A DNA stretch of 64,000 nucleotides, taken from positions 62,001-126,000 of the forward strand of contig CANFHC010000008.1 in assembly GCA_947446575.1 (NCBI GenBank), read 5' to 3'. Under the pieces are notes generated by a model. It worked only from the letters and a program-made list of their open reading frames with translations, searched no databases and was not told the DNA's origin. This stretch comes from Bacteriovoracaceae bacterium. Its GTDB lineage: Bacteria > Bdellovibrionota > Bacteriovoracia > Bacteriovoracales > Bacteriovoracaceae. The first letter of the stretch is position 1. Every line of letters starts with the position of its first letter. Below are positions 26,435 to 35,515 of this stretch, piece by piece. The position numbers were made by a program, and so were the translations under genes.

Positions 26435-27253
26435 TTATTTGGGCGTCGTAAAAAAGCGCTCGCGCATTTCTTCAAGACCCATTTCAACAAGAATGCTCTC
26501 TAATCTATCGGCCGCTTTTTTTCGTGGAAGATCTTTGAAGCTTGCAATCATAAGTTCGTTTTTCATGGAATGCTCCCACCCCACTAATTCCGTCACTGTG
26601 ACTTGATAACCATGGGCCTCAAGTTGCAAACAGCGAAGCACATTGGTTAAGTGACTTCCAAATTCTCGCGTATGAATGGGATGTCTCCAAATTTCAGCGA
26701 GAGATGTTCTTCCTAAATCGCGCCCTTTGTTTTTTCTGAGAATGCTTGCCATCTCGGCTTGGCAACAAGGGACTATAACAATATGTTTTGCTTTTTTTAG
26801 CAGCGCAAATTCGATGGCGTCATCCGTTGCCGTGTTACAAGCATGTAACGCCGTGACTATATCAATATTAGTTGGAAGATCTTTTGATGATATTGAGTCG
26901 TGAACAGAAATATTAAGAAAAGACATGCGTGGAAATTTACATTTCATGGCAAGCTCTTTTGATTTTTTTATCAGATCATCGCGTGTTTCAATTCCATAAA
27001 TGTGATTTTTTCCTTCAAGACTTTTGAGATAAAGATCATAAAGAATAAATCCTAGATAAGATTTACCAGCTCCATGATCGGCAATAGTTACATCGGGACC
27101 AGATTCTTTAATGAGAGGTTCAATAAACTGACACAAGTGAGTGACCTGCTTAAGTTTTCTTCTGCTGTCTTGATTCATTTTTCCATCGCGCGTGAGGATG
27201 TGCAGCTCTTTTAAGAGTTCGATGGATTGATTGGGATTTAATTCGGTTGTCAT
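26435..27253 (-). CDS. Class I SAM-dependent methyltransferase (Methyltransf_32 type)
   Basis: 272-aa cytosolic protein. The SAM site VTIADHGAGKSYLGFILYD is the G-rich loop in the D-x-G-A-G-K form of the Methyltransf_32 family, followed by IVTALHACNTATDDAIEFAL and IVIVPCCQAEM, both characteristic of that group, which includes proteins linked to RNA modification. The frame can begin at a GTG at 27277, but the ATG at 27253 begins a more natural protein; neither has a strong ribosome site. Single gene; substrate unknown. Confidence 0.78.
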   Translation of the reverse strand: MTTELNPNQSIELLKELHILTRDGKMNQDSRRKLKQVTHLCQFIEPLIKESGPDVTIADHGAGKSYLGFILYDLYLKSLEGKNHIYGIETRDDLIKKSKELAMKCKFPRMSFLNISVHDSISSKDLPTNIDIVTALHACNTATDDAIEFALLKKAKHIVIVPCCQAEMASILRKNKGRDLGRTSLAEIWRHPIHTREFGSHLTNVLRCLQLEAHGYQVTVTELVGWEHSMKNELMIASFKDLPRKKAADRLESILVEMGLEEMRERFFTTPK

Positions 27254-27394
27254 AGGAGTGAAGATTACCAATATCACGTTGAAAATACAAAAGGAGATTT
27301 GAGATTGAACAGACTTTATTGACTCTTACTAAGAGAGATAATAGAGTTTTGCATATTTAATTTTACGCCTATTTTCATTGGGAGATCGAACGTT

Positions 27395-29854
27395 ATGAAC
27401 GCACAAACTTTACCAAAACATGCCCGCGTAGTTATCGTTGGTGGTGGTATTATCGGAACTTCGGTAGCTTACCATTTAGCAAAGATGGGTTGGAATGATA
27501 TTGTCCTCATTGAACGCGATAGGCTAACTTCCGGAACTACTTGGCACGCAGCAGGTCTAATGGTCACTTTCGGTTCGACTTCTGAAACTTCGACTGAAAT
27601 GAGGAAATACACTCGCAATTTATACAATAGTCTTGAAGCAGAAACGGGACTCGCGACTGGATTTAAACCAGTAGGCTTCATTGAAGTGGCAACAGACAAA
27701 GATCGTCTAGAAGAATACAGAAGAGTTTCAGCTTTCAATAGATACTGCGGTGTCGATGTTCATGAAATAAGCCCGGCCGAAGTAAAAAAACTTTTTCCCA
27801 TTGCTAAAGTTGATGATGTGCTCGCGGGCTTTTATGTAAAAGAAGACGGAAGAGTTAATCCAGTAGACGTCACCATGTCGATGGCCAAAGGGGCCCGCAT
27901 GATGGGTGTAAAAATGTTTGAAGAAGTAAGTGCCACTGGAATTTTGAAAAAAAATGGTGCAGTTACTGGTGTAAAAACAAACTTAGGTGATATTCAAGCA
28001 GAATTCGTAGTTAATACGGCCGGAATGTGGGCAAGACAATTTGGTGAAATGGCCGGCGTTAATATTCCCAATCAAGCAGCTGAGCATTATTATTTAATCA
28101 CAGAAGACATGAAAGAGATGACGCCAGATCTTCCGATTTTAGAAGATCCATCTTCATATGGTTATTTTAGAGAAGAAGTCGGAGGTCTTATGATTGGTTT
28201 ATTTGAACCAGTCTGTGCTCCATGGAATGTGAAAAAAATTCCTCAGGATTTCTCTTTCGGTGAAATCAATCCTGATTGGGATCGTATGGCCCCATACTTA
28301 GAAAAGGCAATGTCTCGTGTACCAATGTCCCTAAATGTTGGTGTGAAAAAATTCTTCTGCGGACCAGAGAGTTTTACCCCAGATCTCCGTCCAATTGTCG
28401 GTGAAGCTCCAGAATTAAAAAATTATTTCGTCGCTGCTGGATTAAATTCAATTGGTATTTTAACTGGTGGTGGATTAGGACGCGTGCTCGCTCATTGGAT
28501 CATGACAGGAAATCCCGATGTGGATGTCACAGGTTTTAATATTGATCGATTACAAGTTTATCAAAACAATCCTGAATATAGAGCAACGAGAACAGTTGAA
28601 TCTCTTGGTATGGTTTATAAATGCCATTACCCAACGAAATCTCCAGAAACAGCAAGAGGAGCTAAAAAATCTCCTTTCCATGATCGCTTAGTCGCTGCTG
28701 GTGCTTATATGAGAGACGTCAGTGGATGGGAAGCTCCAGATTGGTATGCTCCGAAGGGAGTGAAAGCTGAAACAGGAGAGCTGTCATTTGGAAAAATGCA
28801 TTGGTTTCCTTATTGGGAAGCTGAACATAAGGCCGCTCGTGAAAACGTTATTCTGATGGATATGTCTTTCATGTGTAAATTTATAGTGCAAGGAAGAGAT
28901 GCGGGAAAAGTTTTAAATACTATCTCTGCCAACAATGTTGATGGCGAGCCTGGCATGATTACTTATACTCAGTGGCTAAATCCTCATGGAACTTTGGAAG
29001 CTGATTTAACTGTCACAAAATTAAATGACGAAAAATATTTTGTCGTTGTTACAGACACGCAACTTCGTCATGCAGAAACGTGGATTAAAAAACACACACC
29101 AAATGATGCTCATTGTTTCGTCAGCGATATGACTGGAGCTTACGGACAATTAAATCTTCAAGGACCAAAGTCGCGTGAACTTCTTCAAACTCTGACAAAT
29201 ACAGATATGAGTAATGTTGCATTTCCTTTTAGGCATGCACGCGAAATTGATATCGGATTTGCGCGCGTTTTATGTGTGAGAATAACTTATTTAGGAGAGT
29301 TGGGATATGAGCTTTATATTCCTTCTGAGCAGGCCACACACGTTTACGATAGAATCGTTGCTAGCGGAGTTAAGTTTGATTTAAAACACGCAGGTCTTAA
29401 AGCTCTGGCAAGTCTACGTTTAGAAAAAGGTTATAAAGACTACGGTCACGATATTGACAATACTGATAATGCTTTTGAAACTGGATTAGGATTTGCAGTT
29501 GATCTTAATAAACCAGATGGCTTTATAGGGAAAGAGTTTGCAGTAAAACAAAAAGCAGCCGCTCCTTATTCGCGTCGTTTACTTCAGGTTAAAGTTCTCG
29601 ATCCATCAGTTTTTTTATACCACGCTGAAGTTGTCAGACGTAACGGTGTAGCAGTGGGATACGTTCGCGCTGGCTCTTACGGACACACTTTAGGTGGCGC
29701 TGTGGGGCTAGTGATGATTGAGGCAGGGGAGCCAATTAATCCGGCCTATATCAATGATGGAAAGTGGGAAATTGAAATTGCCGGGACAAATTATCCTTGC
29801 ATGATTTCAATCAAGCCGCTTTTTGATCCAGAAAATAAAAAGATTAAAGCGTAG
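27395..29854 (+). CDS. Dimethylglycine/sarcosine dehydrogenase-type flavoprotein fused to a GcvT domain
   Basis: 819-aa enzyme with the dimethylglycine dehydrogenase architecture. FAD-binding domain: dinucleotide fold VVIVGGGIIGTSVAYHLAKMG at the N-terminus, and TSGTTWHAAGL, where the histidine is the covalent FAD site in the mammalian enzyme. A central FAO_M-like region follows (GYFREEVGGLMIGLFEP; GLNSIGILTGGGLG). The second half is a folate-binding GcvT domain (GMITYTQWLNPHGTLEADLTV, LGELGYELYIPSEQA, LRLEKGYKDYGHDI) with its C-terminal barrel. It would oxidatively demethylate an N-methyl amine and pass formaldehyde to tetrahydrofolate. GGGAGA precedes the ATG. No glycine-cleavage genes or riboswitch nearby. 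Confidence 0.88.
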   Translation: MNAQTLPKHARVVIVGGGIIGTSVAYHLAKMGWNDIVLIERDRLTSGTTWHAAGLMVTFGSTSETSTEMRKYTRNLYNSLEAETGLATGFKPVGFIEVATDKDRLEEYRRVSAFNRYCGVDVHEISPAEVKKLFPIAKVDDVLAGFYVKEDGRVNPVDVTMSMAKGARMMGVKMFEEVSATGILKKNGAVTGVKTNLGDIQAEFVVNTAGMWARQFGEMAGVNIPNQAAEHYYLITEDMKEMTPDLPILEDPSSYGYFREEVGGLMIGLFEPVCAPWNVKKIPQDFSFGEINPDWDRMAPYLEKAMSRVPMSLNVGVKKFFCGPESFTPDLRPIVGEAPELKNYFVAAGLNSIGILTGGGLGRVLAHWIMTGNPDVDVTGFNIDRLQVYQNNPEYRATRTVESLGMVYKCHYPTKSPETARGAKKSPFHDRLVAAGAYMRDVSGWEAPDWYAPKGVKAETGELSFGKMHWFPYWEAEHKAARENVILMDMSFMCKFIVQGRDAGKVLNTISANNVDGEPGMITYTQWLNPHGTLEADLTVTKLNDEKYFVVVTDTQLRHAETWIKKHTPNDAHCFVSDMTGAYGQLNLQGPKSRELLQTLTNTDMSNVAFPFRHAREIDIGFARVLCVRITYLGELGYELYIPSEQATHVYDRIVASGVKFDLKHAGLKALASLRLEKGYKDYGHDIDNTDNAFETGLGFAVDLNKPDGFIGKEFAVKQKAAAPYSRRLLQVKVLDPSVFLYHAEVVRRNGVAVGYVRAGSYGHTLGGAVGLVMIEAGEPINPAYINDGKWEIEIAGTNYPCMISIKPLFDPENKKIKA

Positions 29855-29887
29855 TTTGAGCTTTTTTACTTAAAATTTTGAAAAATA

Positions 29888-29928
29888 ATTCTCGTCATGC
29901 ATCTGCTCATGAGATGTATGACGAGAAT
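29888..29928. terminator. Strong hairpin between convergent genes, probable terminator
   Basis: ATTCTCGTCATGCATCT and AGATGTATGACGAGAAT form a 17-bp stem with a single wobble position around a 7-base loop. It lies 33 bases after the dehydrogenase gene. The + side is followed by CTCAAAAAAA rather than T residues, while the - side runs into TATTTTTC, so it suits the - strand gene better; it could also protect the dehydrogenase mRNA end. Confidence 0.55.
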
Positions 29929-30069
29929 CTCAAAAAAATAAGACCTCGATCAGATCATCCGTAATAATTACCGCGATTTTTTTATAAAAAAGAAGTTCAA
30001 GGCTCTAATCTGCCTCTTAACAAAAAGCAAAGAATTATATTGATTAGGAGGCAGAAATTATTTTTGAAA

Positions 30070-30765
30070 TTATTTGTTTTCTGAACCATCTCCAAGCACC
30101 AGCGAAATTCCTAAAAAATTTAGAGTTCCATTTTTGCCGTTATAATTTCTGAAGAGATTAAAACTAAAACTAAAAATGAGAAGAAAAAAAATGACAGCGA
30201 TAAATGGATATTGATTTGATATTCCCAATTGTTCTTTGTTAACTGTTTTTTTACCGTTAAGCATACTTAAACCAATAGGATCTTTATGCTTTATGGTATG
30301 AAGAACAATGCCAGCAACATGCAATATGGCAACAAATAAAAAGATATATGAAAATGATTCGTGAATTTCTTCATAAAAATCTTTGTTATTTTTTATCGTC
30401 ATTTGATAACCGGTAAATGCTAAGACTAAAGATGAAATCATCATGAGAACGGCCGCATAGCTTGAAGCGGGATTATGACCAATGAATTTTAATGATTTTG
30501 AAGAAAATGTCATTTTAAGATAATTAAAAAGTTTTGTGGGACTCAAGTTAAAGGAAGAAAACTTTGCATAAGTACTTCCAAAGATTCCCCAAAAAATTCT
30601 CATAATTACAGCAGCAGAGAGAATAAAGCCTAAAAGCATGTGATAGGGATAAACCTGAGATTCGTCATCGAATAATTTAGTAATTAAAAAGACACTTACG
30701 AAAAGACCGGCAAAAAGCCAATGGAAAATTCTGGTTGGTAAATCATAAATTAGAATCTTTTTCAT
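30070..30765 (-). CDS. Cytochrome b561-domain membrane protein
   Basis: 231-aa inner-membrane protein with four main helices and the histidines expected for a diheme b-type cytochrome: RIFHWLFAGLF in helix 1, YPYHMLLGF before helix 2, and HESFSYIFLFVAILHVAGIVLHTIKHKDP near helix 4. This is the COG3658-type b561 that takes electrons from quinols or passes them to periplasmic carriers. The ATG at 30765 has GGAG six bases upstream; a TTG at 30777 also opens the frame. It is divergent from a PepSY-like secreted protein, a pairing often seen with these cytochromes. Confidence 0.85.
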   Translation of the reverse strand: MKKILIYDLPTRIFHWLFAGLFVSVFLITKLFDDESQVYPYHMLLGFILSAAVIMRIFWGIFGSTYAKFSSFNLSPTKLFNYLKMTFSSKSLKFIGHNPASSYAAVLMMISSLVLAFTGYQMTIKNNKDFYEEIHESFSYIFLFVAILHVAGIVLHTIKHKDPIGLSMLNGKKTVNKEQLGISNQYPFIAVIFFLLIFSFSFNLFRNYNGKNGTLNFLGISLVLGDGSENK

Positions 30766-30945
30766 TTTGGTCTCCAAACGAAGCTTTACTTTTTATGTGT
30801 GATTTGGGTTATTTAATCCAAAATGCATTTGCCGTATAATAATAATCTATCGAATTTCAGGAACTAATCCTATTTGCAACACTTACAAAAAATACGATAC
30901 TTTATTTAAAAGGAAAATAACTTCCTTAAATTAAATGGAGCTAAT

Positions 30946-31206
30946 ATGAAAAAAAGTGTGTTTGTTGTTTTAGGAGTACTATTAAGTATTGCTGCCGTTC
31001 AGGCTAAAACCAATTGTACTACTGAGCCAAAAGAAAAATGGATGACAGAATCAAACTTTAAAAAAATGGCAGAAGAACAAGGATATACTATTAAGAAATT
31101 TAAAATCTCAGGGGCTTGTTATGAAATCTATGGAAAAAATAAAGAAGGAAAAAATATAGAAATTTATTTTAATCCAGTTGATGGGAGCATTGCAAAGTCT
31201 AAGTAG
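30946..31206 (+). CDS. Small secreted PepSY-like protein
   Basis: 86-aa periplasmic protein with a signal peptide (VFVVLGVLLSIAAVQA). The mature part follows the PepSY-like pattern seen beside cytochrome b561 genes: EKWMTESNFKKMAEEQGYTIKKFKISGACYEIYGKNKEGKNIEIYFNPVDG in outline, with W, GY, C-Y-E and the final P-x-x-G conserved. Two cysteines. GGAGC precedes the ATG. The role of these proteins is unknown; the genomic pairing with the divergent b561 gene suggests they work together. Confidence 0.75.
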   Translation: MKKSVFVVLGVLLSIAAVQAKTNCTTEPKEKWMTESNFKKMAEEQGYTIKKFKISGACYEIYGKNKEGKNIEIYFNPVDGSIAKSK

Positions 31207-31220
31207 TAAATTATATTTAT

Positions 31221-31266
31221 ATTCCATTGTAACAAGTCAAGATTATATGAATTGATACAATGGAAT
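31221..31266. terminator. Inverted repeat downstream of the PepSY-like gene
   Basis: ATTCCATTGTA and TACAATGGAAT form a perfect 11-bp inverted repeat with a 24-base loop, 15 bases after the PepSY-like stop codon. No clear T-run follows (TTGTAAG), so it may be a weak terminator, an mRNA-stabilising hairpin, or an operator. Confidence 0.4.
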
Positions 31267-31419
31267 TTGTAAGATTGGATAAAAAAGGTTTTTGATTTCT
31301 TTAATATACGTTTCGGTGCTGCAATTAAAAGTACACTCTTTTGTGTTTTTTTTTAACGTTTTTACTTTTACTATAAAATAATGCGGCCATATTTGCAAAG
31401 TCCCATGGGCGTTTGGTCT

Positions 31420-32538
31420 ATGAAAAAAATAATTTTCCTACAAAAACTTTTTCTCTTATTACTATTTTCATGTGCCTCTATTCCTTCAGCCAGACAGCCT
31501 TCTGTTGTACCTTTAGAAGATTTTCAAAATGATAAAATGGCAGAACGTATAACCGCGGTTGTTACTCCTCAGATAGGTATAAAAAATGTTGGAGCAATTG
31601 TCGCTATCTACAATAAAGGCAAGTTAAGTTTTTTACCTTTCGGTGAAACAGTCCGTGGAAATAAAACGTTGCCTACAGCCGATACAATTTTTGAAATCGG
31701 CTCAGTCACAAAAACATTCACAGGTTTAATGCTTGCGAGATCTATTGACTTAGATCGAGTAACTCCCACTGATACTTTGGATCAATTCAAAGAAGAATGG
31801 AGAGGGCAAAAAGTAGGATCAATTAATTTAACTGAACTTATTACACATCGTTCAGGCTTGCCAAGGCTGCCCTGTAATTTGCATCCATCAGATCGAAATC
31901 AACCGTATCAAGAATACACCGAGAACGATCTCATTGAAGGCCTAAAAGACTCTGTATTCAATTCAAATTGTGAGCTTCAGCCCCATCCAACATCAACCAT
32001 TAATTACTCCAATTGGGCTCTCGCCGTCTTGGGCTACGTCTTAGCTTCTAAGCAAAGAACTTCATATGAAGCCCTGTTGCATGAATTAGTCTTAGATCCA
32101 TTAAAATTAACTGATACTGCACTAACCTTTACCCCTGATCAAGAAAAGCGATTCGCAACAGGATACAATACTAGTTTTGTTAAATCGCAATGGAAAAACC
32201 AAATTTTACAAGGCCAAGGTGCAGTTAAAAGTTCTGCTAGGGACATAATGAAATATGCTCAAATTTATTTACATCCAAAGCAGTCATTTTTTGAAAATTC
32301 TGTACGCCGAGTGACTCAAGTTAGTTTTGAAACAAAAGACACGGCAATAGGATATGCCTGGTTTGTAAAAAAGAATGGAAGCATTTGGCATAACGGACAG
32401 ACTGGTGGATTTTATACGCTAATTAAAATTTATCCGAAACGTGATTTGGTTGTTTTTTATCTTACCAATACAGCACGAGAACTTAAATGTTTTATGCAAG
32501 CGGTTGAAGAAGTTCCCTGTGATCCAACTTTTGAATAA
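31420..32538 (+). CDS. Lipoprotein serine hydrolase, beta-lactamase class C family
   Basis: 372-aa lipoprotein (lipobox LLLFSC, Cys17) with a class C beta-lactamase/DD-peptidase-like domain: SxxK nucleophile block GSVTKTFTGLML, YxN block INYSNWALAVLGYV and a C-terminal HxG equivalent WHNGQTGGF. The ITHRSGLPRLP segment is typical of the AmpC/EstB group. The frame opens at an ATG at 31381, but only the ATG at 31420 exposes the lipoprotein signal. Probable envelope peptidase or esterase; a true beta-lactamase cannot be claimed. Distinct from the hydrolase at 18595. Confidence 0.85.
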   Translation: MKKIIFLQKLFLLLLFSCASIPSARQPSVVPLEDFQNDKMAERITAVVTPQIGIKNVGAIVAIYNKGKLSFLPFGETVRGNKTLPTADTIFEIGSVTKTFTGLMLARSIDLDRVTPTDTLDQFKEEWRGQKVGSINLTELITHRSGLPRLPCNLHPSDRNQPYQEYTENDLIEGLKDSVFNSNCELQPHPTSTINYSNWALAVLGYVLASKQRTSYEALLHELVLDPLKLTDTALTFTPDQEKRFATGYNTSFVKSQWKNQILQGQGAVKSSARDIMKYAQIYLHPKQSFFENSVRRVTQVSFETKDTAIGYAWFVKKNGSIWHNGQTGGFYTLIKIYPKRDLVVFYLTNTARELKCFMQAVEEVPCDPTFE

Positions 32539-32861
32539 CGAGTAATTTACTTTTTACCATACCAACATGCACACAATACAAAACCTGAGACTTTAGTAGA
32601 TAGTTAATTTTTTTCTTATGTGTTTCCTCATTTTTTTGTATGCGCTTATTAGATGCTCTCATTGTATTGTTAAATTGACGGATGGGTTCTATATTAATTT
32701 TTTTATCTTTTATTATTTTTTTGCAGATTCTGATTTTGATAAAGTCTCAGCCTACCTGGACCGGGTACACGAATTTCACAAATAGTTATACTTGAGCTCT
32801 TAATATGAATAAAGTAATTATGATAAATTAGTTGATGCATTTTTCTTTTCAAGGTTATCTT
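32539..32861. other. AT-rich intergenic region with no clear gene
   Basis: 323 bases upstream of arsA. I see no strong hairpin, repeat or promoter match. One 37-codon frame starts at an ATG at 32682 and encodes a hydrophobic stretch, but it lacks a convincing ribosome site and is not called. Confidence 0.5.
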
Positions 32862-34616
32862 ATGTCATCATTTGAAATTTTTATTCAACCAACTAGATTT
32901 CTTTTTTTTACGGGAAAAGGTGGAGTAGGTAAGACATCAATATCAGCTGCAGTGGCTTTATCACTTGTTGATTCAGGAAAAAAAGTTCTTCTTGTAAGTA
33001 CGGATGCTGCTTCCAATTTGGATGAAATGTTAGGGGTCGAATTAAAGAATACACCAGTACCAGTTCCAAATGCAGAAGGATTATTTGTCTTAAATATCGA
33101 TCCTAATAATGCCGCTGATTCATATCGTAAACGAGTCATTGAACAAATGTCACTAGATTCTAGTGAGGAGGATCGAGCAAAAGTTCGTGAAGAACTCTCA
33201 GGGGCATGTACTACAGAAATTGCAGCCTTTGATGAATTTGCGACTTTGCTAACTGATGAAAATATAAGTTACGACCATGTTGTTTTTGATACAGCACCAA
33301 CAGGCCATACACTTAGGCTTTTAAGTTTACCAAAAGCATGGACTGGTTTTCTTGAAGGCAATGATCGAGGAGCTTCATGTCTAGGTCCTCATTCAGGACT
33401 TAAAATGCAAGAGGCAAGATTTCAAAAAGCGTTGAGCAATTTAAGTAATAAAGCTCTCACAACAGTAGTACTAGTAACAAGACCAGAGAAAAGCTCTATC
33501 CAAGAAGTTGCAAGAAGCGCGGAAGAATTAATAAATTTAGGTTTAACTAATCAGAAATTAATAATCAATGGAGTCTTCAAAGCTTCTAATATAAATGATT
33601 CAGTAGCAGTTTCAATTCAAAATCTTGGATTAAAAGCTATTAACGAAATGCCAGAATCTATAAAAAAATTACCAACAGATCAGATACCATTAAAATCTTT
33701 TGATAATGTTGGATTAACGGCGTTAAGGGCACTCCTTACTGACACTGACTTGCTTCATGTTGATAAAGTTGAAAAAAATTTGAATACGAGCAGCGATTTT
33801 TTGGGAATTGACAGGCTTATTGATGAGATTGCAAAAAATGGGCATGGATTAATTATGGTGATGGGAAAAGGTGGTGTTGGTAAAACAACAATTGCGGTTG
33901 CAATCGCACTTGGTTTAGTTAAAAGAGGAAATAAAGTTCATCTTACGACTACAGACCCTGCCTCTAGTCTTGAAACTACAATCAATGGATCTGTAGGAGG
34001 TTTGATTGTTGATCGAATAGACCCTAAGATCGAAACTCAAAAATACATCGATAAAATTATGGAAAGGAAAGGGGCAAAACTTAATTCTGAAGAAAAGGCA
34101 TTAATGTTAGAAGACCTTAAGTCACCTTGCACGGAAGAAGTTGCAGTTTTCCATGCCTTTTCGAAAGTGGTTAGCGAAGCTCACAGTTCATTCGTTGTGA
34201 TCGATACAGCACCAACGGGACATTCGCTTCTTCTGATGGATGCAACTGGTGCTTATCATCGTCAATCGATGCGTGATTTATCTAAGACCGGTATTAATAC
34301 GACAAGAATAATCACCCCACTTATGCGACTTCAAGATCCAAAATACACTCAAATTGTAATAGTGAGTTTACCTGAGACAACTCCCGTATCTCAAGCCTGT
34401 GCTCTTCAAGAAGATTTAAGACGAGCGAAGATTGAACCATATGCATGGGTAATTAATAAAAGTATTCTTTCTTCTGGAACTCACGATCCTCTTCTAGAAA
34501 CTCGAATGATAGGTGAACTTAAGCAAGTTGAGCGAATCAAAAAGGGACTTTCGTCTAAAGTTTTCATCTTTCCTTGGCAGGCTAATCCTTTTGTTGGATT
34601 GAGTGCTCTTAAATAA
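32862..34616 (+). CDS. arsA: ArsA arsenite-efflux ATPase
   Basis: 584-aa two-lobed ATPase, the same length as the plasmid R773 ArsA. Each half has a deviant Walker A (FTGKGGVGKTS at about 17-27; MGKGGVGKTT at 334-343) and a DTAPTGH signal (143-149 and again in the second half). All three cysteines that bind As(III)/Sb(III) in E. coli ArsA are in place: GACTTEI (Cys116), GASCLGP (Cys173), SPCTEEV (Cys423). ArsA energises the ArsB efflux pump; no arsB, arsD, arsC or arsR lies nearby. The start at 32862 has AAGG seven bases upstream. Confidence 0.9.
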   Translation: MSSFEIFIQPTRFLFFTGKGGVGKTSISAAVALSLVDSGKKVLLVSTDAASNLDEMLGVELKNTPVPVPNAEGLFVLNIDPNNAADSYRKRVIEQMSLDSSEEDRAKVREELSGACTTEIAAFDEFATLLTDENISYDHVVFDTAPTGHTLRLLSLPKAWTGFLEGNDRGASCLGPHSGLKMQEARFQKALSNLSNKALTTVVLVTRPEKSSIQEVARSAEELINLGLTNQKLIINGVFKASNINDSVAVSIQNLGLKAINEMPESIKKLPTDQIPLKSFDNVGLTALRALLTDTDLLHVDKVEKNLNTSSDFLGIDRLIDEIAKNGHGLIMVMGKGGVGKTTIAVAIALGLVKRGNKVHLTTTDPASSLETTINGSVGGLIVDRIDPKIETQKYIDKIMERKGAKLNSEEKALMLEDLKSPCTEEVAVFHAFSKVVSEAHSSFVVIDTAPTGHSLLLMDATGAYHRQSMRDLSKTGINTTRIITPLMRLQDPKYTQIVIVSLPETTPVSQACALQEDLRRAKIEPYAWVINKSILSSGTHDPLLETRMIGELKQVERIKKGLSSKVFIFPWQANPFVGLSALK

Positions 34617-34751
34617 GTATGTTGATTTGTTTGAATTAAAACGCTCTGATTTAGTCAGATATTGAAGACAATAGGAATAAAATACATAGTTTGATAATTG
34701 CTTTTCTGAATTACAATTTTAGTATGTTTTCTCGATCAACCAAAGGTGAGT

Positions 34752-35489
34752 ATGTATCGTAGCATTTTCTTTTTATTCTTGTTTTTACTAAATTTGATAT
34801 TCCAAAATTTATCCTTTGCTCTAGATACAGATGCTTTTAGCAAGACTCTAAATAAAATATCCCCTGCGGTCTCTGCAGCTGGAACAGTTGATTACAAAGG
34901 TGGATGTGCAACCTGTGCGCAAAATTATCAAAATGTTAAAAATTATTCCCTTTATTCAAAGGACAACGATCAAAAAATTGAACTTTCGATTTTAAGCGAA
35001 GATGAAGCCAATAAACTTTTTAAAAAGATTGCAACTAGGGATGATATTCCTTTTGGCTATCCGATTGACGGCTGTTACGCTCGCGCCCATAAAATGTCTA
35101 GGATCTTAGAGGATGAAGGTATTATTTCAGGAAAAGCTTTTGTAGAAGGTAAATTATTTGTAGATACAAAATTTGGTGAAATTGGTTGGAGTTATCACGT
35201 TGCCCCTGTTGTCATGGTTAGAAAAGGTGGCAGTGTTATTCCTTATATATTTGATCCCTCTCTTTTTGATAAAGCAGTGCCATTTGATACCTGGAAAGCA
35301 AAAATGATGACCAAACCAAAGGCCATGTTATCTCGTGAATACTATACAAACAGATTTGCTTATGATCCTGATGATAGAACTGCAATACGTTCTAATTATG
35401 TTGAAGAGACTATTGATGATATGGACAAAACCAATAATAATTATTCGAGGATTCTAGCAATCTATACAGCTTCCTTGAATAAAAAATAA
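34752..35489 (+). CDS. Secreted protein-glutaminase-like enzyme (paralogue 2)
   Basis: 245-aa secreted protein, paralogue of the gene at 7674. The match to protein-glutaminase is closer here: GYPIDGCYARAHKM (catalytic Cys108), GWSYHVAPVV (His149) and YIFDPSLF (Asp168), each nearly as in the Chryseobacterium enzyme. A signal peptide is followed by a region with CATC (Cys52, Cys55), perhaps part of a propeptide, as the known enzyme is made as a proenzyme. The ATG at 34752 has AAAGG upstream. A 98-aa secreted protein follows after 26 bases. Expected to deamidate glutamines on proteins outside the cell or in the periplasm; targets unknown. Confidence 0.8.
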   Translation: MYRSIFFLFLFLLNLIFQNLSFALDTDAFSKTLNKISPAVSAAGTVDYKGGCATCAQNYQNVKNYSLYSKDNDQKIELSILSEDEANKLFKKIATRDDIPFGYPIDGCYARAHKMSRILEDEGIISGKAFVEGKLFVDTKFGEIGWSYHVAPVVMVRKGGSVIPYIFDPSLFDKAVPFDTWKAKMMTKPKAMLSREYYTNRFAYDPDDRTAIRSNYVEETIDDMDKTNNNYSRILAIYTASLNKK

Positions 35490-35515
35490 AAAAAATTGCA
35501 AATAGAGGATACATT

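Noticed and set aside
27278-27394. Glycine or other riboswitch ahead of the dimethylglycine dehydrogenase gene
   Set aside because: The leader is only about 117 bases and shows no conserved aptamer motif or paired elements.
30000-30062. Inverted TCTGCCTC and GAGGCAGA as a terminator of the cytochrome b561 gene
   Set aside because: The arms are 8 bases with a loop of over 30 bases and no T-run; the hairpin at 29888 is a better candidate.
32682-32795. A 37-codon hydrophobic frame upstream of arsA
   Set aside because: Only a weak GACGG touches the ATG, and the region is very T-rich, so a hydrophobic frame is expected by chance.
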